This document shows, in pieces, positions 26,052 to 34,188 of a stretch of DNA of 64,000 nucleotides. Numbering within the stretch: the stretch's first letter is position 1; the number at the start of each line of letters is the position of its first letter. A program made the translations under genes and the position numbers. Origin of the DNA: SB11 sp943370295 (lineage in GTDB: Bacteria; Bacteroidota; Bacteroidia; UBA8524); the NCBI GenBank assembly GCA_943370295.1, contig CALRQL020000008.1, positions 1 to 64,000 of the forward strand. Direction: 5' to 3'. The notes beneath the pieces are model-generated. The model saw only the letters and a program-made list of their open reading frames with translations. It made no database searches and was not told where the DNA came from.

Positions 26052-27290
26052 TTAGTTTTCTTTTAAATAGTGCAACACCGAGCGGTTATCAGCCGTAAAA
26101 ATTTCACGTGAAACAGTTTTAATATCGTCAACACTCACTTTCCTAAACTTCTCCATTTCTGTGTTTATCAAGTTGGCATCGCCTAAGTATTCGTAAAACG
26201 ACAAGTTCATCGCTTTAGTCAATATTTCCGTTTCGCTGTAAGTAAATACCGTTTCTTTTTTGTTCTTCACTTTTTCAAGTTCCGCATCACTGCATCCGTT
26301 TTCAAGCAATACCGCTAATTCATCCAGTACCGCCTTCTCCCCTTCTTCAAGGGTTTTTCCTTCGGCCAAATTTCCTTGCACAATCACCAAACCTTCATCA
26401 GTACTATCGGTTTGGTAACAATACAGTTCTGAAAACATTTCCTGTTCTTTCACCAATCGGTTGTATAAGCGAGAAGAAGATGAGCCTGAAAGTATGTTGG
26501 TGATTAATTCAGTGGTGTAGTATTTATCATCGCTGCGGTTGCTGCAATGCCAAGCCATATAAAGCGCATCGTAAGGCACATTGCCTTTGGTAGTTTCTCT
26601 GCGCTCGGCGGTTTGTTTGGGTTCTTTTTGAATGTTGTTGCGCTTTACGGGCGCACTTTCAATATCTCCAAACCATTTGTTGGCCAACTCTTTGGTAGTT
26701 TCCAAAGAGATATTGCCGGCAATAGTCATTACAGCATTGTTTGGTCGGTAGAAATTGTAAAAGAAGGCTTTTACGTCTTCTAGAGTAGCTTCTTCAATGT
26801 GCTTAATTTCTTTACCGATGGTTGCCCACAAATAAGGGTGCACTTTATAAGCCAGCGGGCGAATTTTTAACCAAGCATCGCCGTAGGGTTGGTTTAGGTA
26901 ACGTTGTTTAAATTCTTCAATTACTACGTTACGCTGCACATCCAATGATTTCTCGCTGAAATCAAGAGCCTTCATCCTATCAGATTCAAGCCAAAGCGCG
27001 GTCTCAATATTATTTACCGGAAGGGTAATATAGTAGTTGGTAATATCGTTTGTAGTAAAAGCATTGTTCTCACCACTGGCCTTTTGCAACTCGCTGTCGT
27101 AATTGGGGATGTTGGCGCTACCGCCAAACATTAAATGTTCAAACAGGTGCGCAAAGCCCGTACGGTGTGGGTCTTCGTCTTTTGCGCCAACGTTGTATAA
27201 AATATTTACTGCGGCAATGGGTGTAGTTGCATCAAAATGGTGCAGTACAATTAACCCGTTATCCAGTTCAAATCGCGTATAATGTAGCAT
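26052..27290 (-). CDS. M16 family zinc peptidase, active subunit
   Basis: The frame is open for 115 codons further upstream, but that part overlaps the rluB gene on the other strand and has no family similarity. The start is therefore ATG 27290 (MLHYTRFELDNGL). The 412-residue protein has the inverted zinc motif H48-L-F-E51-H52 (FAHLFEHLMF). The C-terminal domain contains the ILSGSSSSRLYNRLVKEQEMFSELY segment. It pairs with the inactive subunit immediately downstream. A TACTTTTG box overlaps the region just before the ATG and would give an almost leaderless mRNA. Confidence 0.9.
   Translation of the reverse strand: MLHYTRFELDNGLIVLHHFDATTPIAAVNILYNVGAKDEDPHRTGFAHLFEHLMFGGSANIPNYDSELQKASGENNAFTTNDITNYYITLPVNNIETALWLESDRMKALDFSEKSLDVQRNVVIEEFKQRYLNQPYGDAWLKIRPLAYKVHPYLWATIGKEIKHIEEATLEDVKAFFYNFYRPNNAVMTIAGNISLETTKELANKWFGDIESAPVKRNNIQKEPKQTAERRETTKGNVPYDALYMAWHCSNRSDDKYYTTELITNILSGSSSSRLYNRLVKEQEMFSELYCYQTDSTDEGLVIVQGNLAEGKTLEEGEKAVLDELAVLLENGCSDAELEKVKNKKETVFTYSETEILTKAMNLSFYEYLGDANLINTEMEKFRKVSVDDIKTVSREIFTADNRSVLHYLKEN
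26100..26115. other. parS-like site (14/16)
   Basis: AATTTCACGTGAAACA matches TGTTTCACGTGAAACA at 14 of 16 positions, including the whole right half. It is near the 3' end of the active M16 gene. Confidence 0.5.
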
Positions 27291-27295
27291 TAGCG

Positions 27296-27303
27296 CAAAA
27301 GTA
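27296..27303 (-). promoter_or_regulatory. Possible -7 box of the M16 gene pair
   Basis: TACTTTTG matches TAnnTTTG on the minus strand, 5 bases before the ATG. A TTTG lies 16 bases upstream, a little close. Transcription would begin at or near the start codon. Confidence 0.3.
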
Positions 27304-27352
27304 ATTAAAAGCTTTTGAACAAAATTTAAAACTATATTTAACAGAATAGCCT

Positions 27353-27360
27353 TACCTTTG
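27353..27360 (+). promoter_or_regulatory. -7 box of the pseudouridine synthase gene
   Basis: TACCTTTG is a perfect TAnnTTTG 26 bases before the ATG at 27387. The upstream TTTG element is not clear at 19-21 bases. Confidence 0.45.
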
Positions 27361-27386
27361 TAGTATCTTTTAAACAACACAGATTC

Positions 27387-28670
27387 ATGAGTAACGATGA
27401 CTTGAACCGCCGGGAAGGTGGATTCAGCTCTGACTCGGGCGACAATGGCCCGCGCAAGCGCTTCCGCAAAAGAATTATTATTAAAAAAGATTCTGACGGC
27501 AACGAAGAAAAGAAAAACAACGACGATAAGTCGCGTTTTGAAAAAGTAGAGTACAACCGTCCCTCCAAGAAACCTTACGACCGCCCACAAGGAGATCGAC
27601 CGCAAGGCGACCGCCCTAATTATGGGGATCGCCAAAATTATGGCGACCGCCCTCCAAGAACCGACCGACCCTACAACCCTAATTACCGACGCAACAACGA
27701 AGGCGGAGGAAACAGTTATGGTGGTGGCGGAGGTTACAATCGCGACCGTGGCGGCGACAACCGCTCAGGCGGTGGTGGCGGATTTAAAAAGCCGTTTAAT
27801 AACAACAATAAGTTTGGTAAGAAACCTTTTGGGGCTAAACCCGGAGGAAATTTTGCCAAGAAAAAACGCGTTCCGAAAGAAAAGAACAAACACAGCTACA
27901 CTACTCACCAGTTTCAGTACGACGAGAACACAGAAGTACGTTTGAACAAATTTCTTTCAAACTCAGGTATTTGCTCACGTCGTGAAGCTGATAAACTAAT
28001 CCAGCAAGGTATTATCACCATCAACAACGAGGTAGTTACTGAATTGGGATGCCGCGTTCGCCCCGGTGATATTGTACGCTACAACGGACAAGTAATTGGC
28101 CGCGAAGATTATGTGTACTTGTTGCTGAACAAGCCGAAAGATTATATTACTACGATGAATGACCCTGAAGGGCGCAAAACCGTAATGGACATTATGGGAC
28201 AAGCCACTAAGGAGCGCATTTTCCCTGTAGGTCGTTTGGATAGAAATACTACCGGTATTTTGCTGTTTACCAATGATGGTGATTTGGCACAGGTGCTAAC
28301 CCACCCCAAATACAATGTGAAAAAGGTGTATATAGCTGTTTTGGACAAAAACTTGACTGATGCAGACATGGATGCCCTTTTACGTGGTATTGAGCTGGAA
28401 GACGGCCCTATTGCGGTAGATAATATTGCCTACATACAAGGCGATAAAACCCGCGTGGGTGTAGAAATACATAGTGGACGTAACCGTATTATTCACCGTA
28501 TGTTTGAGCACTTGGGCTACACTGTAGACCAGCTTGACCGTGTGTACTATGCAGGTTTGACGAAGAAAGATCTTCCACGTGGACGCTACCGTTTTATGAA
28601 CGAAGAAGAAGTGCGTGATTTGAAACGCCAAGCAGCAAAACTAAGGGAAGCCTTAGACAATGCAGGCTAA
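27387..28670 (+). CDS. Pseudouridine synthase (RluB/RsuA family) with long disordered N-terminus
   Basis: The 427-residue protein has an unusual N-terminal 175 residues rich in Gly, Arg, Asn and Asp, with repeats such as DRPQGDRPQGDRPNYGD, GGGGGYNRDRGGDNRSGGGG and a Lys-rich segment. Then come an S4 RNA-binding domain (EVRLNKFLSNSGICSRREAD, about 182-240) and the pseudouridine synthase core. The core has the catalytic Asp in GRLDRNTTG and the RNA-contacting IHSGRNRIIHRMFEHLGY. The core is like RluB, which modifies 23S rRNA U2605. The extension resembles RNA-binding low-complexity tails. The gene runs opposite to the M16 pair and ends at a strong terminator. Confidence 0.88.
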   Translation: MSNDDLNRREGGFSSDSGDNGPRKRFRKRIIIKKDSDGNEEKKNNDDKSRFEKVEYNRPSKKPYDRPQGDRPQGDRPNYGDRQNYGDRPPRTDRPYNPNYRRNNEGGGNSYGGGGGYNRDRGGDNRSGGGGGFKKPFNNNNKFGKKPFGAKPGGNFAKKKRVPKEKNKHSYTTHQFQYDENTEVRLNKFLSNSGICSRREADKLIQQGIITINNEVVTELGCRVRPGDIVRYNGQVIGREDYVYLLLNKPKDYITTMNDPEGRKTVMDIMGQATKERIFPVGRLDRNTTGILLFTNDGDLAQVLTHPKYNVKKVYIAVLDKNLTDADMDALLRGIELEDGPIAVDNIAYIQGDKTRVGVEIHSGRNRIIHRMFEHLGYTVDQLDRVYYAGLTKKDLPRGRYRFMNEEEVRDLKRQAAKLREALDNAG

Positions 28671-28696
28671 GCTATTTAGTATACGTATATAACTAA

Positions 28697-28728
28697 AAAC
28701 CCGAAGTGATGAGCTTCGGGTTTTTTAT
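28697..28728 (+). terminator. Rho-independent terminator of the pseudouridine synthase gene
   Basis: AACCCGAAG and CTTCGGGTT pair around a seven-base loop and are followed by TTTTTTATTTTT. The hairpin begins 27 bases after the stop codon. Confidence 0.88.
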
Positions 28729-28734
28729 TTTTAG

Positions 28735-29320
28735 CCCGGCCCAATAAAGGATTTAGTCGACAGGTACATAGACCTACCTCTATTGATAGAGTGCTCAAAC
28801 TTCTATCTAATAGCATCGGGATTTATTCCCGATGGTTTTGGACGTTGTCAAGAAGCGAGATTCCCAATCAAGTTGGGAATGACAGGAAGCTGCCAGCGGC
28901 AGGTACGCAGACCTGCCGCAATTGATAGAGTGCCAGATATTCTATCAATAGCATCGGGATTTATTCCCGATGGTTTGGGCAAGCACACCTCCTTCTGTCC
29001 CTCCTTGATAAGGAGGGAAGCCACGCGCAGGGCCATTTAACCCCTTCCTGAATAATCACATTGTACGAAGAAACCCAACTTTTCCTTCCCCCTACAGGGG
29101 AAGGCGAATGAGAGAACGTCGAGCTAATAAACAATCGGGAAGGGGTTTTGGCGGGCAGGTGCAAAGACCTGCCTTTATCGGTGGAGTGCTCAACCTTCTA
29201 TCAATAGCATCGGGATTTATTCCTGATGATTTGTGTGTGGGCAGGCAAAGCGATAAACAAGAAACTACAGCCAAACAAGTTTACCTTGTTCACAGTGGGA
29301 GTGCTTGTAAATAAAAAGGG
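28735..29320. repeat. Intergenic array of structured repeat modules (array A)
   Basis: No gene is supported in these 586 bases; short open frames here are by-products of the repeats. Three copies of a roughly 76-base unit lie at 28759-28835, 28898-28973 and 29154-29229. Each can fold into three hairpins: GGCAGGT/ACCTGCC, ATTGATAGA/TCTATCAAT and ATCGGG/CCCGAT. A module with CCCAATCAAGTTGGG (28841-28886) follows unit 1, and one with CCTTCCCCCTACAGGGGAAGG-like pairing (29079-29105) precedes unit 3. 28759-28886 and 29079-29232 match array B at 44.1-44.3 kb in inverted orientation. Confidence 0.85.
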
Positions 29321-30064
29321 TTAAATTTTAAAGGTTTTCTTAAGCTCGCTAAAGAAGTTGCGACTTATTTCAAACGGCTCGTTCACGTTTTTAAGGTACA
29401 TGCGGCCTGTATCGTTGGTCCACTTGTCAATCTTAATCACATTCAGCAGGTTAACAATGGTAGAGCGGTGTATTTGGAAGAACGCTTCTTTGGGTAAACG
29501 GTGCATCCAGTTTTTGATAGAACCGTATGTAACATACATCTTGTTATCTTCAAGAAATACTTTGGTGTAGTTACCGTATGCCGATATGTAGTTGATGTCT
29601 TTTACCTTAATAAGCACCATTTTATGCTCGGCATTTACCATTATCATCTGGTCGAGCTTAAACTTAGAGTTGTCAGAAAGACTATCTTCCTCCTCCCCGT
29701 CGTTCATTTGGTCGGTTATTTTGGCAACTGTTTTATTCAACCTCTCAAGGCTGATAGGTTTTAAAATATAATCCGTAGCGTTTACTTCAAAAGCCTTTAC
29801 AGCCTGTGTGGGGCTTGCAGTAATAAATACAATTTTGCAGGTTGGTTTTATGTAGGGTATTAAATCAAACGAACTGGCACCGTTAAGGTCAATATCTAAA
29901 AAAATAATTTCAGGGTCAGTATCTTCAATAGCATCTTTTGCAGATAGTAGCGTATTTGCACTGCCTACTACAGTTAAGGCATCAAAGTTTTTTAGTTGTT
30001 CTTTGATAAGCTCCTGAGTCATCAGGTCGTCTTCCACTACTAAAACCCTGTATTTTTTGTTCAT
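29321..30064 (-). CDS. LytTR-type response regulator
   Basis: The start is ATG 30064 (MNKKYRVLVVEDD); an ATG six codons upstream lacks family support. The 247-residue protein has a receiver domain (1-120) with acidic pocket ED11-D12, phospho-acceptor Asp57 (IIFLDIDL), Thr (FITAS) and Lys (YILKPI). A LytTR DNA-binding domain follows (about 140-247, YISAYGNYTKVFLEDNK, FFQIHRSTIVNL). No partner histidine kinase is adjacent. Such orphan LytTR regulators control many processes; its targets cannot be told from here. Confidence 0.92.
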   Translation of the reverse strand: MNKKYRVLVVEDDLMTQELIKEQLKNFDALTVVGSANTLLSAKDAIEDTDPEIIFLDIDLNGASSFDLIPYIKPTCKIVFITASPTQAVKAFEVNATDYILKPISLERLNKTVAKITDQMNDGEEEDSLSDNSKFKLDQMIMVNAEHKMVLIKVKDINYISAYGNYTKVFLEDNKMYVTYGSIKNWMHRLPKEAFFQIHRSTIVNLLNVIKIDKWTNDTGRMYLKNVNEPFEISRNFFSELKKTFKI

Positions 30065-30115
30065 AGGTATGTTACTGCACAAGACAGTTTATGTATTTAT
30101 TCAATAATCCGCAAA

Positions 30116-31261
30116 TTATGAAACTTTTGTCAAATGTTTTTCAATCACTTTTTCATAAAGTAATTCGTATTGCGGCATAATAACATCCAAACCAAAATTC
30201 TTGGATTGTTCAAAGGCTGCTTTTTTAAATTGTTGGTGTACCTCAGGCGATTGAAGAATCTTTAAAGCATTGGTCGCCATATCGGCCACATCGCCCACGT
30301 TTGAAGTAAAGCCGGTAACCCCGTCAATATTCAATTCCGGCAAACCACCGGTGTTTGATGATATTACGGGAACTTCGCAGGCCATTGCTTCTAAAGCTGC
30401 CAAACCGAAACTTTCACTTTCAGAGGGCAGGATAAACAAATCACACACCGATAAAATTTCTTCAATCGGCTCCAGTTTGCCCAAAAACACCACTTTATCA
30501 CCGCACAATTCCAGCTCGCGACATTCTTTTTCAATATTTATACGTTCAGGCCCGTCGCCAATCAACAGAAGCTTTGCAGGTAGTTTTTCAGATATTTTTT
30601 TAAACACCTGCAACACATCTCCTACCCTTTTTACTTTTCTGAAGTTTGAGGTGTGTGCAATTAAAAACTCACCATACGGAGCAATTGCTTTTTTGAAATA
30701 ATCACGAGGCTTTTTGCTGAATTTCTCAAAATCGATAAAATTGTAAATCACCTCAATATCATTAGTGATTTTAAAGTTTTCAAACGTTTGCTGTCTTAAA
30801 CTTTCCGATACCGCTGTTACTGCGTCGCTTTGGTTAATGGAGTATGAAACAACCGGTTCGTAGGTAGGGTCTTTACCAATAAGTGTTATATCCGTTCCGT
30901 GCAGTGTGGTAACTACAGGCAGGTGTATGCCTTCTTGCGCCAGTATTTGTTTTGCAAAAACCGCCGCTGCCGCATGAGGTATTGCATAGTGCACATGCAC
31001 AAGGTCTAACTTCTCAAACTTCGCAATATCTATCAGTTTACCAGTTAATGCAGTTTCGTATGGAGGGTATTCAAAAAGCGGGTAACTGCTTACCCCTACC
31101 TCATGAAAAAATATATTCTGCGAAAAAAAATCTAATCTTGCCGGCTGGCTGTATGAAATGAAATGAACTTCATGCCCTTTCATGGCAAGGGCTTTTCCTA
31201 ACTCAGTGGCAACCACACCACTACCACCAAAAGTGGGGTAGCATACTATTCCGATATTCAT
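30116..31261 (-). CDS. bshA: N-acetyl-alpha-D-glucosaminyl L-malate synthase BshA
   Basis: BshA transfers GlcNAc from UDP-GlcNAc to L-malate, the first step of bacillithiol synthesis. The 381-residue GT-B protein (GT4 family) starts with MNIGIVCYPTFGGSGVVATELG, typical of BshA. It has VHVHYAIPHA and TTLHGTDITLIG in the N-terminal lobe, and LLIGDGPER, FILPSESESFGLAALEAMACEVPVISS and the E-x7-E motif in the C-terminal lobe. No bshB or bshC is in the window. This suggests that the organism uses bacillithiol as low-molecular-weight thiol, as several Bacteroidota do. The gene is divergent from tadA. Confidence 0.9.
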   Translation of the reverse strand: MNIGIVCYPTFGGSGVVATELGKALAMKGHEVHFISYSQPARLDFFSQNIFFHEVGVSSYPLFEYPPYETALTGKLIDIAKFEKLDLVHVHYAIPHAAAAVFAKQILAQEGIHLPVVTTLHGTDITLIGKDPTYEPVVSYSINQSDAVTAVSESLRQQTFENFKITNDIEVIYNFIDFEKFSKKPRDYFKKAIAPYGEFLIAHTSNFRKVKRVGDVLQVFKKISEKLPAKLLLIGDGPERINIEKECRELELCGDKVVFLGKLEPIEEILSVCDLFILPSESESFGLAALEAMACEVPVISSNTGGLPELNIDGVTGFTSNVGDVADMATNALKILQSPEVHQQFKKAAFEQSKNFGLDVIMPQYELLYEKVIEKHLTKVS

Positions 31262-31307
31262 GTGTTCAATTTAACATCAAAGCTAAGTGTTTTGTTTCAT
31301 AAGCAAG

Positions 31308-31339
31308 TTTGCCATAGCGTGAATTTTGTGGCACATTTG
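31308..31339 (+). promoter_or_regulatory. Promoter of tadA-pdeM
   Basis: TTTG, 20 bases and CACATTTG match the Bacteroidota consensus with one mismatch in the -7 box. The ATG is 15 bases after the box. Confidence 0.42.
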
Positions 31340-31353
31340 TACAGTAGTATACT

Positions 31354-31797
31354 ATGGATACAATTTTTACTGACGAGTATTTTATGCGCATGGCTTTGCG
31401 TGAGGCGCAGCGGGCATTTGACGAGGATGAAATTCCTGTGGGAGCTGTTGTGGTTTGCAATAACAAAGTGATAGGGAAGGGGTATAACCAAACCGAAAAA
31501 CTTACTGATGTGACAGCGCATGCAGAAATGCTGGCAATAACAGCCGCCAGCAATTATTTAGGAGGAAAATTTTTAGATGAATGTACACTATATGTTACCC
31601 TTGAGCCATGTGTAATGTGCGCGGGAGCAATTTTTTGGGCACGGCCTGAAAGGGTTGTGTTTGGGGCAGGGGACGAGAAAAGGGGTTTTGCAAAACATGG
31701 AAATTTACTACACCCTAAAACCGAATTAATTAATGGAGTGCTTGAAGAAGAATGCTCATTGTTACTTAAAGAGTTTTTTAAAGCAAAGAGAAAATAA
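31354..31797 (+). CDS. tadA: tRNA adenosine(34) deaminase TadA
   Basis: TadA converts A34 to inosine in the tRNA-Arg(ACG) anticodon. The 147-residue protein has the zinc-deaminase signature: H56-A-E58 in TAHAEML, and P85-C86-x2-C89 in EPCVMCAGA. DEIPVGAVVV and the YNQTEKLTD segment fit TadA rather than cytidine deaminase. Length is normal. It is followed by pdeM after 12 bases, so both should be on one mRNA. Confidence 0.9.
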   Translation: MDTIFTDEYFMRMALREAQRAFDEDEIPVGAVVVCNNKVIGKGYNQTEKLTDVTAHAEMLAITAASNYLGGKFLDECTLYVTLEPCVMCAGAIFWARPERVVFGAGDEKRGFAKHGNLLHPKTELINGVLEEECSLLLKEFFKAKRK

Positions 31798-31809
31798 AGG
31801 GTGATACAC

Positions 31810-32445
31810 ATGGAGTCTCTTGTGGTTTGTGGAGAAGAGTTGGTTTTGTTGCCCGAAAAGGCAATATGGTGGCCGGTACAACAAACACTTATTTTGGCCG
31901 ACCTACATTTGGGCAAAAGCATGCATTTTCGAAAGGCAGGCATACCGTTGCCGTTATTGAGCCACCAAAAAGATTTTGTGGTATTAGAAAAACTGTTGAA
32001 AACACCGCAGCTAAAACAGGTATTGTTTTTGGGTGATTTATTTCACAGCAGTTATAATAGCGATTGGGAATTGCTGGGACAACTAATCAGCCAACACCAA
32101 CATTTACGCTATACTTTGGTACAAGGCAACCACGATATTTTACACGAGAGCGAATACAAACGGTTTGGTTTTGAGGTGTTTGATTTGTTGCGATTAGGCC
32201 CTTTTTTATTTACTCATGAGCCGTTAGAAAATCCTTCGGAATACAATATTTACGGGCATATACACCCTGGAGTTAAACTTGCAGGCGGGGCCGGCCAACG
32301 TTTGCGTTTGCCCTGTTTCTTTTTCTCAGAAAAATATGCCGTACTTCCCTCTTTTGGTAAACTAACGGGGTTGTATGCACTTACTCCGAAAAAAACCGAC
32401 CGAATTTTTGCGGTAGGAGATGGAAAAATATTTAAGTTAAGCTGA
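31810..32445 (+). CDS. pdeM: Ligase-associated metallophosphoesterase PdeM
   Basis: The 211-residue calcineurin-like phosphoesterase has the metal motifs DLHLGK, GDLFHS, GNHD, THEP and GHIHP in order. The N-terminal LVVCGEELVLLPEKAIWWP and size match PdeM, which in other bacteria is encoded with an ATP-dependent ligase, helicase and exonuclease of a DNA-damage module. Those partners are absent here, so its role may be broader. The ATG at 31810 is preferred to a GTG at 31801 because an AAAGGG-like sequence lies at a good distance. Confidence 0.82.
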   Translation: MESLVVCGEELVLLPEKAIWWPVQQTLILADLHLGKSMHFRKAGIPLPLLSHQKDFVVLEKLLKTPQLKQVLFLGDLFHSSYNSDWELLGQLISQHQHLRYTLVQGNHDILHESEYKRFGFEVFDLLRLGPFLFTHEPLENPSEYNIYGHIHPGVKLAGGAGQRLRLPCFFFSEKYAVLPSFGKLTGLYALTPKKTDRIFAVGDGKIFKLS

Positions 32446-32465
32446 TTTTTTTATCGAATAAAATC

Positions 32466-32497
32466 TTTGTTTTTATTCAGTTGCTAAGAAACTTTTG
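32466..32497 (+). promoter_or_regulatory. Promoter of the first T9SS type A protein gene
   Basis: TTTG, 20 bases and AACTTTTG fit the Bacteroidota promoter with one mismatch in the -7 box. The ATG is 10 bases after the box. Confidence 0.5.
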
Positions 32498-32507
32498 AAA
32501 TTGCAGA

Positions 32508-33932
32508 ATGAAAAAAATAATACTATCTGTTTTATTACTAAGCTGTTTATTGCCGCTATCAGCTACGCACATACTTCAAGGGAATTTTCATTATAAATAC
32601 AAAGAAACGGATGCCAACGGCGATTTTGTTTACCAAGTAACGCTAGAGTTAGTTCGCGATTGCGCTTCATCTGTGGGTTTTGATAACGAAATTTTGTTTG
32701 GCCTCTACAAGGCCACTAACGGTAAATATTTACTTGATAAAACAATAAATGCCTCCTTAAAAGGCGAGAAAAAAATTGGCGGTCGGGGAGTATATCCCAA
32801 ACCCGGTTCTTCTATCTGTTTCTGGCGCGGCTTTTATGAAAGCGAGATTACGTTAAAATCAAACATTACCGATTACTATCTTGCCTTTGTGCGTTGTTGC
32901 AGGCCGGCCTCAAGCAATATTGCAAATGCAGTGGATAAAGGCAGTATTTTTTATGTGAGAATAAACTCAGGAGTGGTTGCACAAAACACATCACCTTATG
33001 TAGAGGATGAATCACCCATTATTACAAATACGGACATACATTTTGTTACTTCGCTGGCAAATATCGATGAGGATGGAGACAGCCTCAGTTACCATTGGAT
33101 AAACGCCATAACTGAAGGTGATGCAGCCAATCCTGCCCCAGCTCCTGTAAACGAAATATTTCCACCGTTTACCAATGCAAACTATCTGAACGGATACAGC
33201 GCAAATGCTCAGTTAGGCACCAACAACAGTTATGCACTATTAGACAGTATAAAAGGGACTTTGCAAATAAAAACCGCTACAACAGGCAGGTACACCCTTT
33301 CTTATGAGGTGCGCGAATGGCGAGGAGGAACTCTTATAGGCAGCTATTACAGAGAGAAAACAGTTATTGTGACAGCGAATCATCCATCACTATTTGAGAA
33401 GATAGACCTGCAGGCTAATGCACCCGATATTAAAAAGAAAAGAATAGGAGTATTGTGGAGCCATACTTTACAAGGCGCTGTTACTTCTTTTACATTGGAA
33501 AGGAGAAGAAAGGACTCTACCGGCTGGAACACCATTGCGGTGTTGGATAGTCAGACGACATCGTATGTTGACACCAACATTGAGTTTGATTTTTATTATT
33601 TTTATAAAGTAACCGCTAACTCTAGTGCTAATCCTACATCAGATGCTGATTCGGCTATTGTTAGAAAAGGAACACTATCCACACAAAGCACTCCACAGTA
33701 TAGCATTGCTATATATCCCAACCCATCAAACGACAGGGTGTATGTAAGCACAGCTCCTGATGTGAAAATTACCAAGGCGCAACTGATAGATATTACCGGA
33801 AAAGTAATAACTACGATTAAAGGTGAAGATGTATTGGAAGGAATTTCAGTAAAAGGACTTCCAGCAGGCATTTACCTGATTAAGATTTACGACGGAAGCG
33901 CAGTGCTAACCGAAAGAATAAGTGTTTATTAA
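32508..33932 (+). CDS. T9SS type A sorting-domain surface protein (paralogue 1)
   Basis: The 474-residue protein has a signal peptide (1-20) followed by the family opening ATHILQGNFHYKYK. It then has LVRDCASS, a FVRCCRPASSNIAN motif, an acidic DEDGDSLSYHW segment and a fibronectin-like domain (about 300-385). The last 75 residues form a type A sorting domain (IYPNPSNDRVYV, ITKAQLIDITGKV, LPAGIYLIKI), which directs export by the type IX system and attachment to the surface. The architecture is shared with the third gene of this tandem group and, less clearly, with the second. The function is unknown; the Cys-rich RCCR motif may form disulfides. Confidence 0.82.
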   Translation: MKKIILSVLLLSCLLPLSATHILQGNFHYKYKETDANGDFVYQVTLELVRDCASSVGFDNEILFGLYKATNGKYLLDKTINASLKGEKKIGGRGVYPKPGSSICFWRGFYESEITLKSNITDYYLAFVRCCRPASSNIANAVDKGSIFYVRINSGVVAQNTSPYVEDESPIITNTDIHFVTSLANIDEDGDSLSYHWINAITEGDAANPAPAPVNEIFPPFTNANYLNGYSANAQLGTNNSYALLDSIKGTLQIKTATTGRYTLSYEVREWRGGTLIGSYYREKTVIVTANHPSLFEKIDLQANAPDIKKKRIGVLWSHTLQGAVTSFTLERRRKDSTGWNTIAVLDSQTTSYVDTNIEFDFYYFYKVTANSSANPTSDADSAIVRKGTLSTQSTPQYSIAIYPNPSNDRVYVSTAPDVKITKAQLIDITGKVITTIKGEDVLEGISVKGLPAGIYLIKIYDGSAVLTERISVY

Positions 33933-33955
33933 TCTGTTAATTAGACAAATATTAA

Positions 33956-34112
33956 AGGGCCTCTCTCAAAAACAAAGGGTTGAAACCCCCTGCTATTAAA
34001 ATTACCTACTTGAGAAGGACTTAAGTCCTTCTCAAGTAGGTAATTACAAAAGCGATAGGTTTTAACCTGTCGTGGAAAAAGTACCGCAAACCTAACTTTT
34101 GAGACAGCCTCT
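33956..34112. mobile_element. MITE-like palindromic element
   Basis: The 157-bp element has imperfect terminal inverted repeats: AGGGCCTCTCTCAAAA at the left end and AGAGGCTGTCTCAAAA (reverse complement of the right end), 13 of 16 identical. At its centre is a perfect 46-bp palindrome without loop (34000-34045), including GAAGGACTTAAGTCCTTC. It has no open frame, and no target-site duplication is clear. The ends look like those of Bacteroidota insertion sequences, so it is probably a non-autonomous derivative. Confidence 0.55.
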
Positions 34113-34188
34113 TTTTTGTTTTCGACGAATGAGCAAATCGCTTTAAACCTTAGCTATTAATCTAACGTTATCAATAAAACCAATAACC

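Noticed and set aside
27291..27386. Replication origin at the main switch in gene direction
   Set aside because: The gap is only 96 bases and fully explained by two divergent promoters; no DnaA-box-like words were seen.
27291..27635. Upstream extension of the M16 peptidase frame by 115 codons
   Set aside because: It overlaps the start of the pseudouridine synthase gene on the other strand, has no M16 similarity and begins before a promoter-like box.
28571..28586. CACGTG word in the pseudouridine synthase gene as a further parS site
   Set aside because: Only 12 of 16 positions match and it is outside the main cluster.
28759..29232. Possible CRISPR array because of repeated palindromic units
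   Set aside because: Units are about 76 bases, irregularly spaced and imperfect, with no constant-size spacers and no cas genes.
28783..29314. Several short open frames of 60-85 codons on both strands in array A
   Set aside because: They repeat the same peptide words because they read the repeat units; no start signals or homology.
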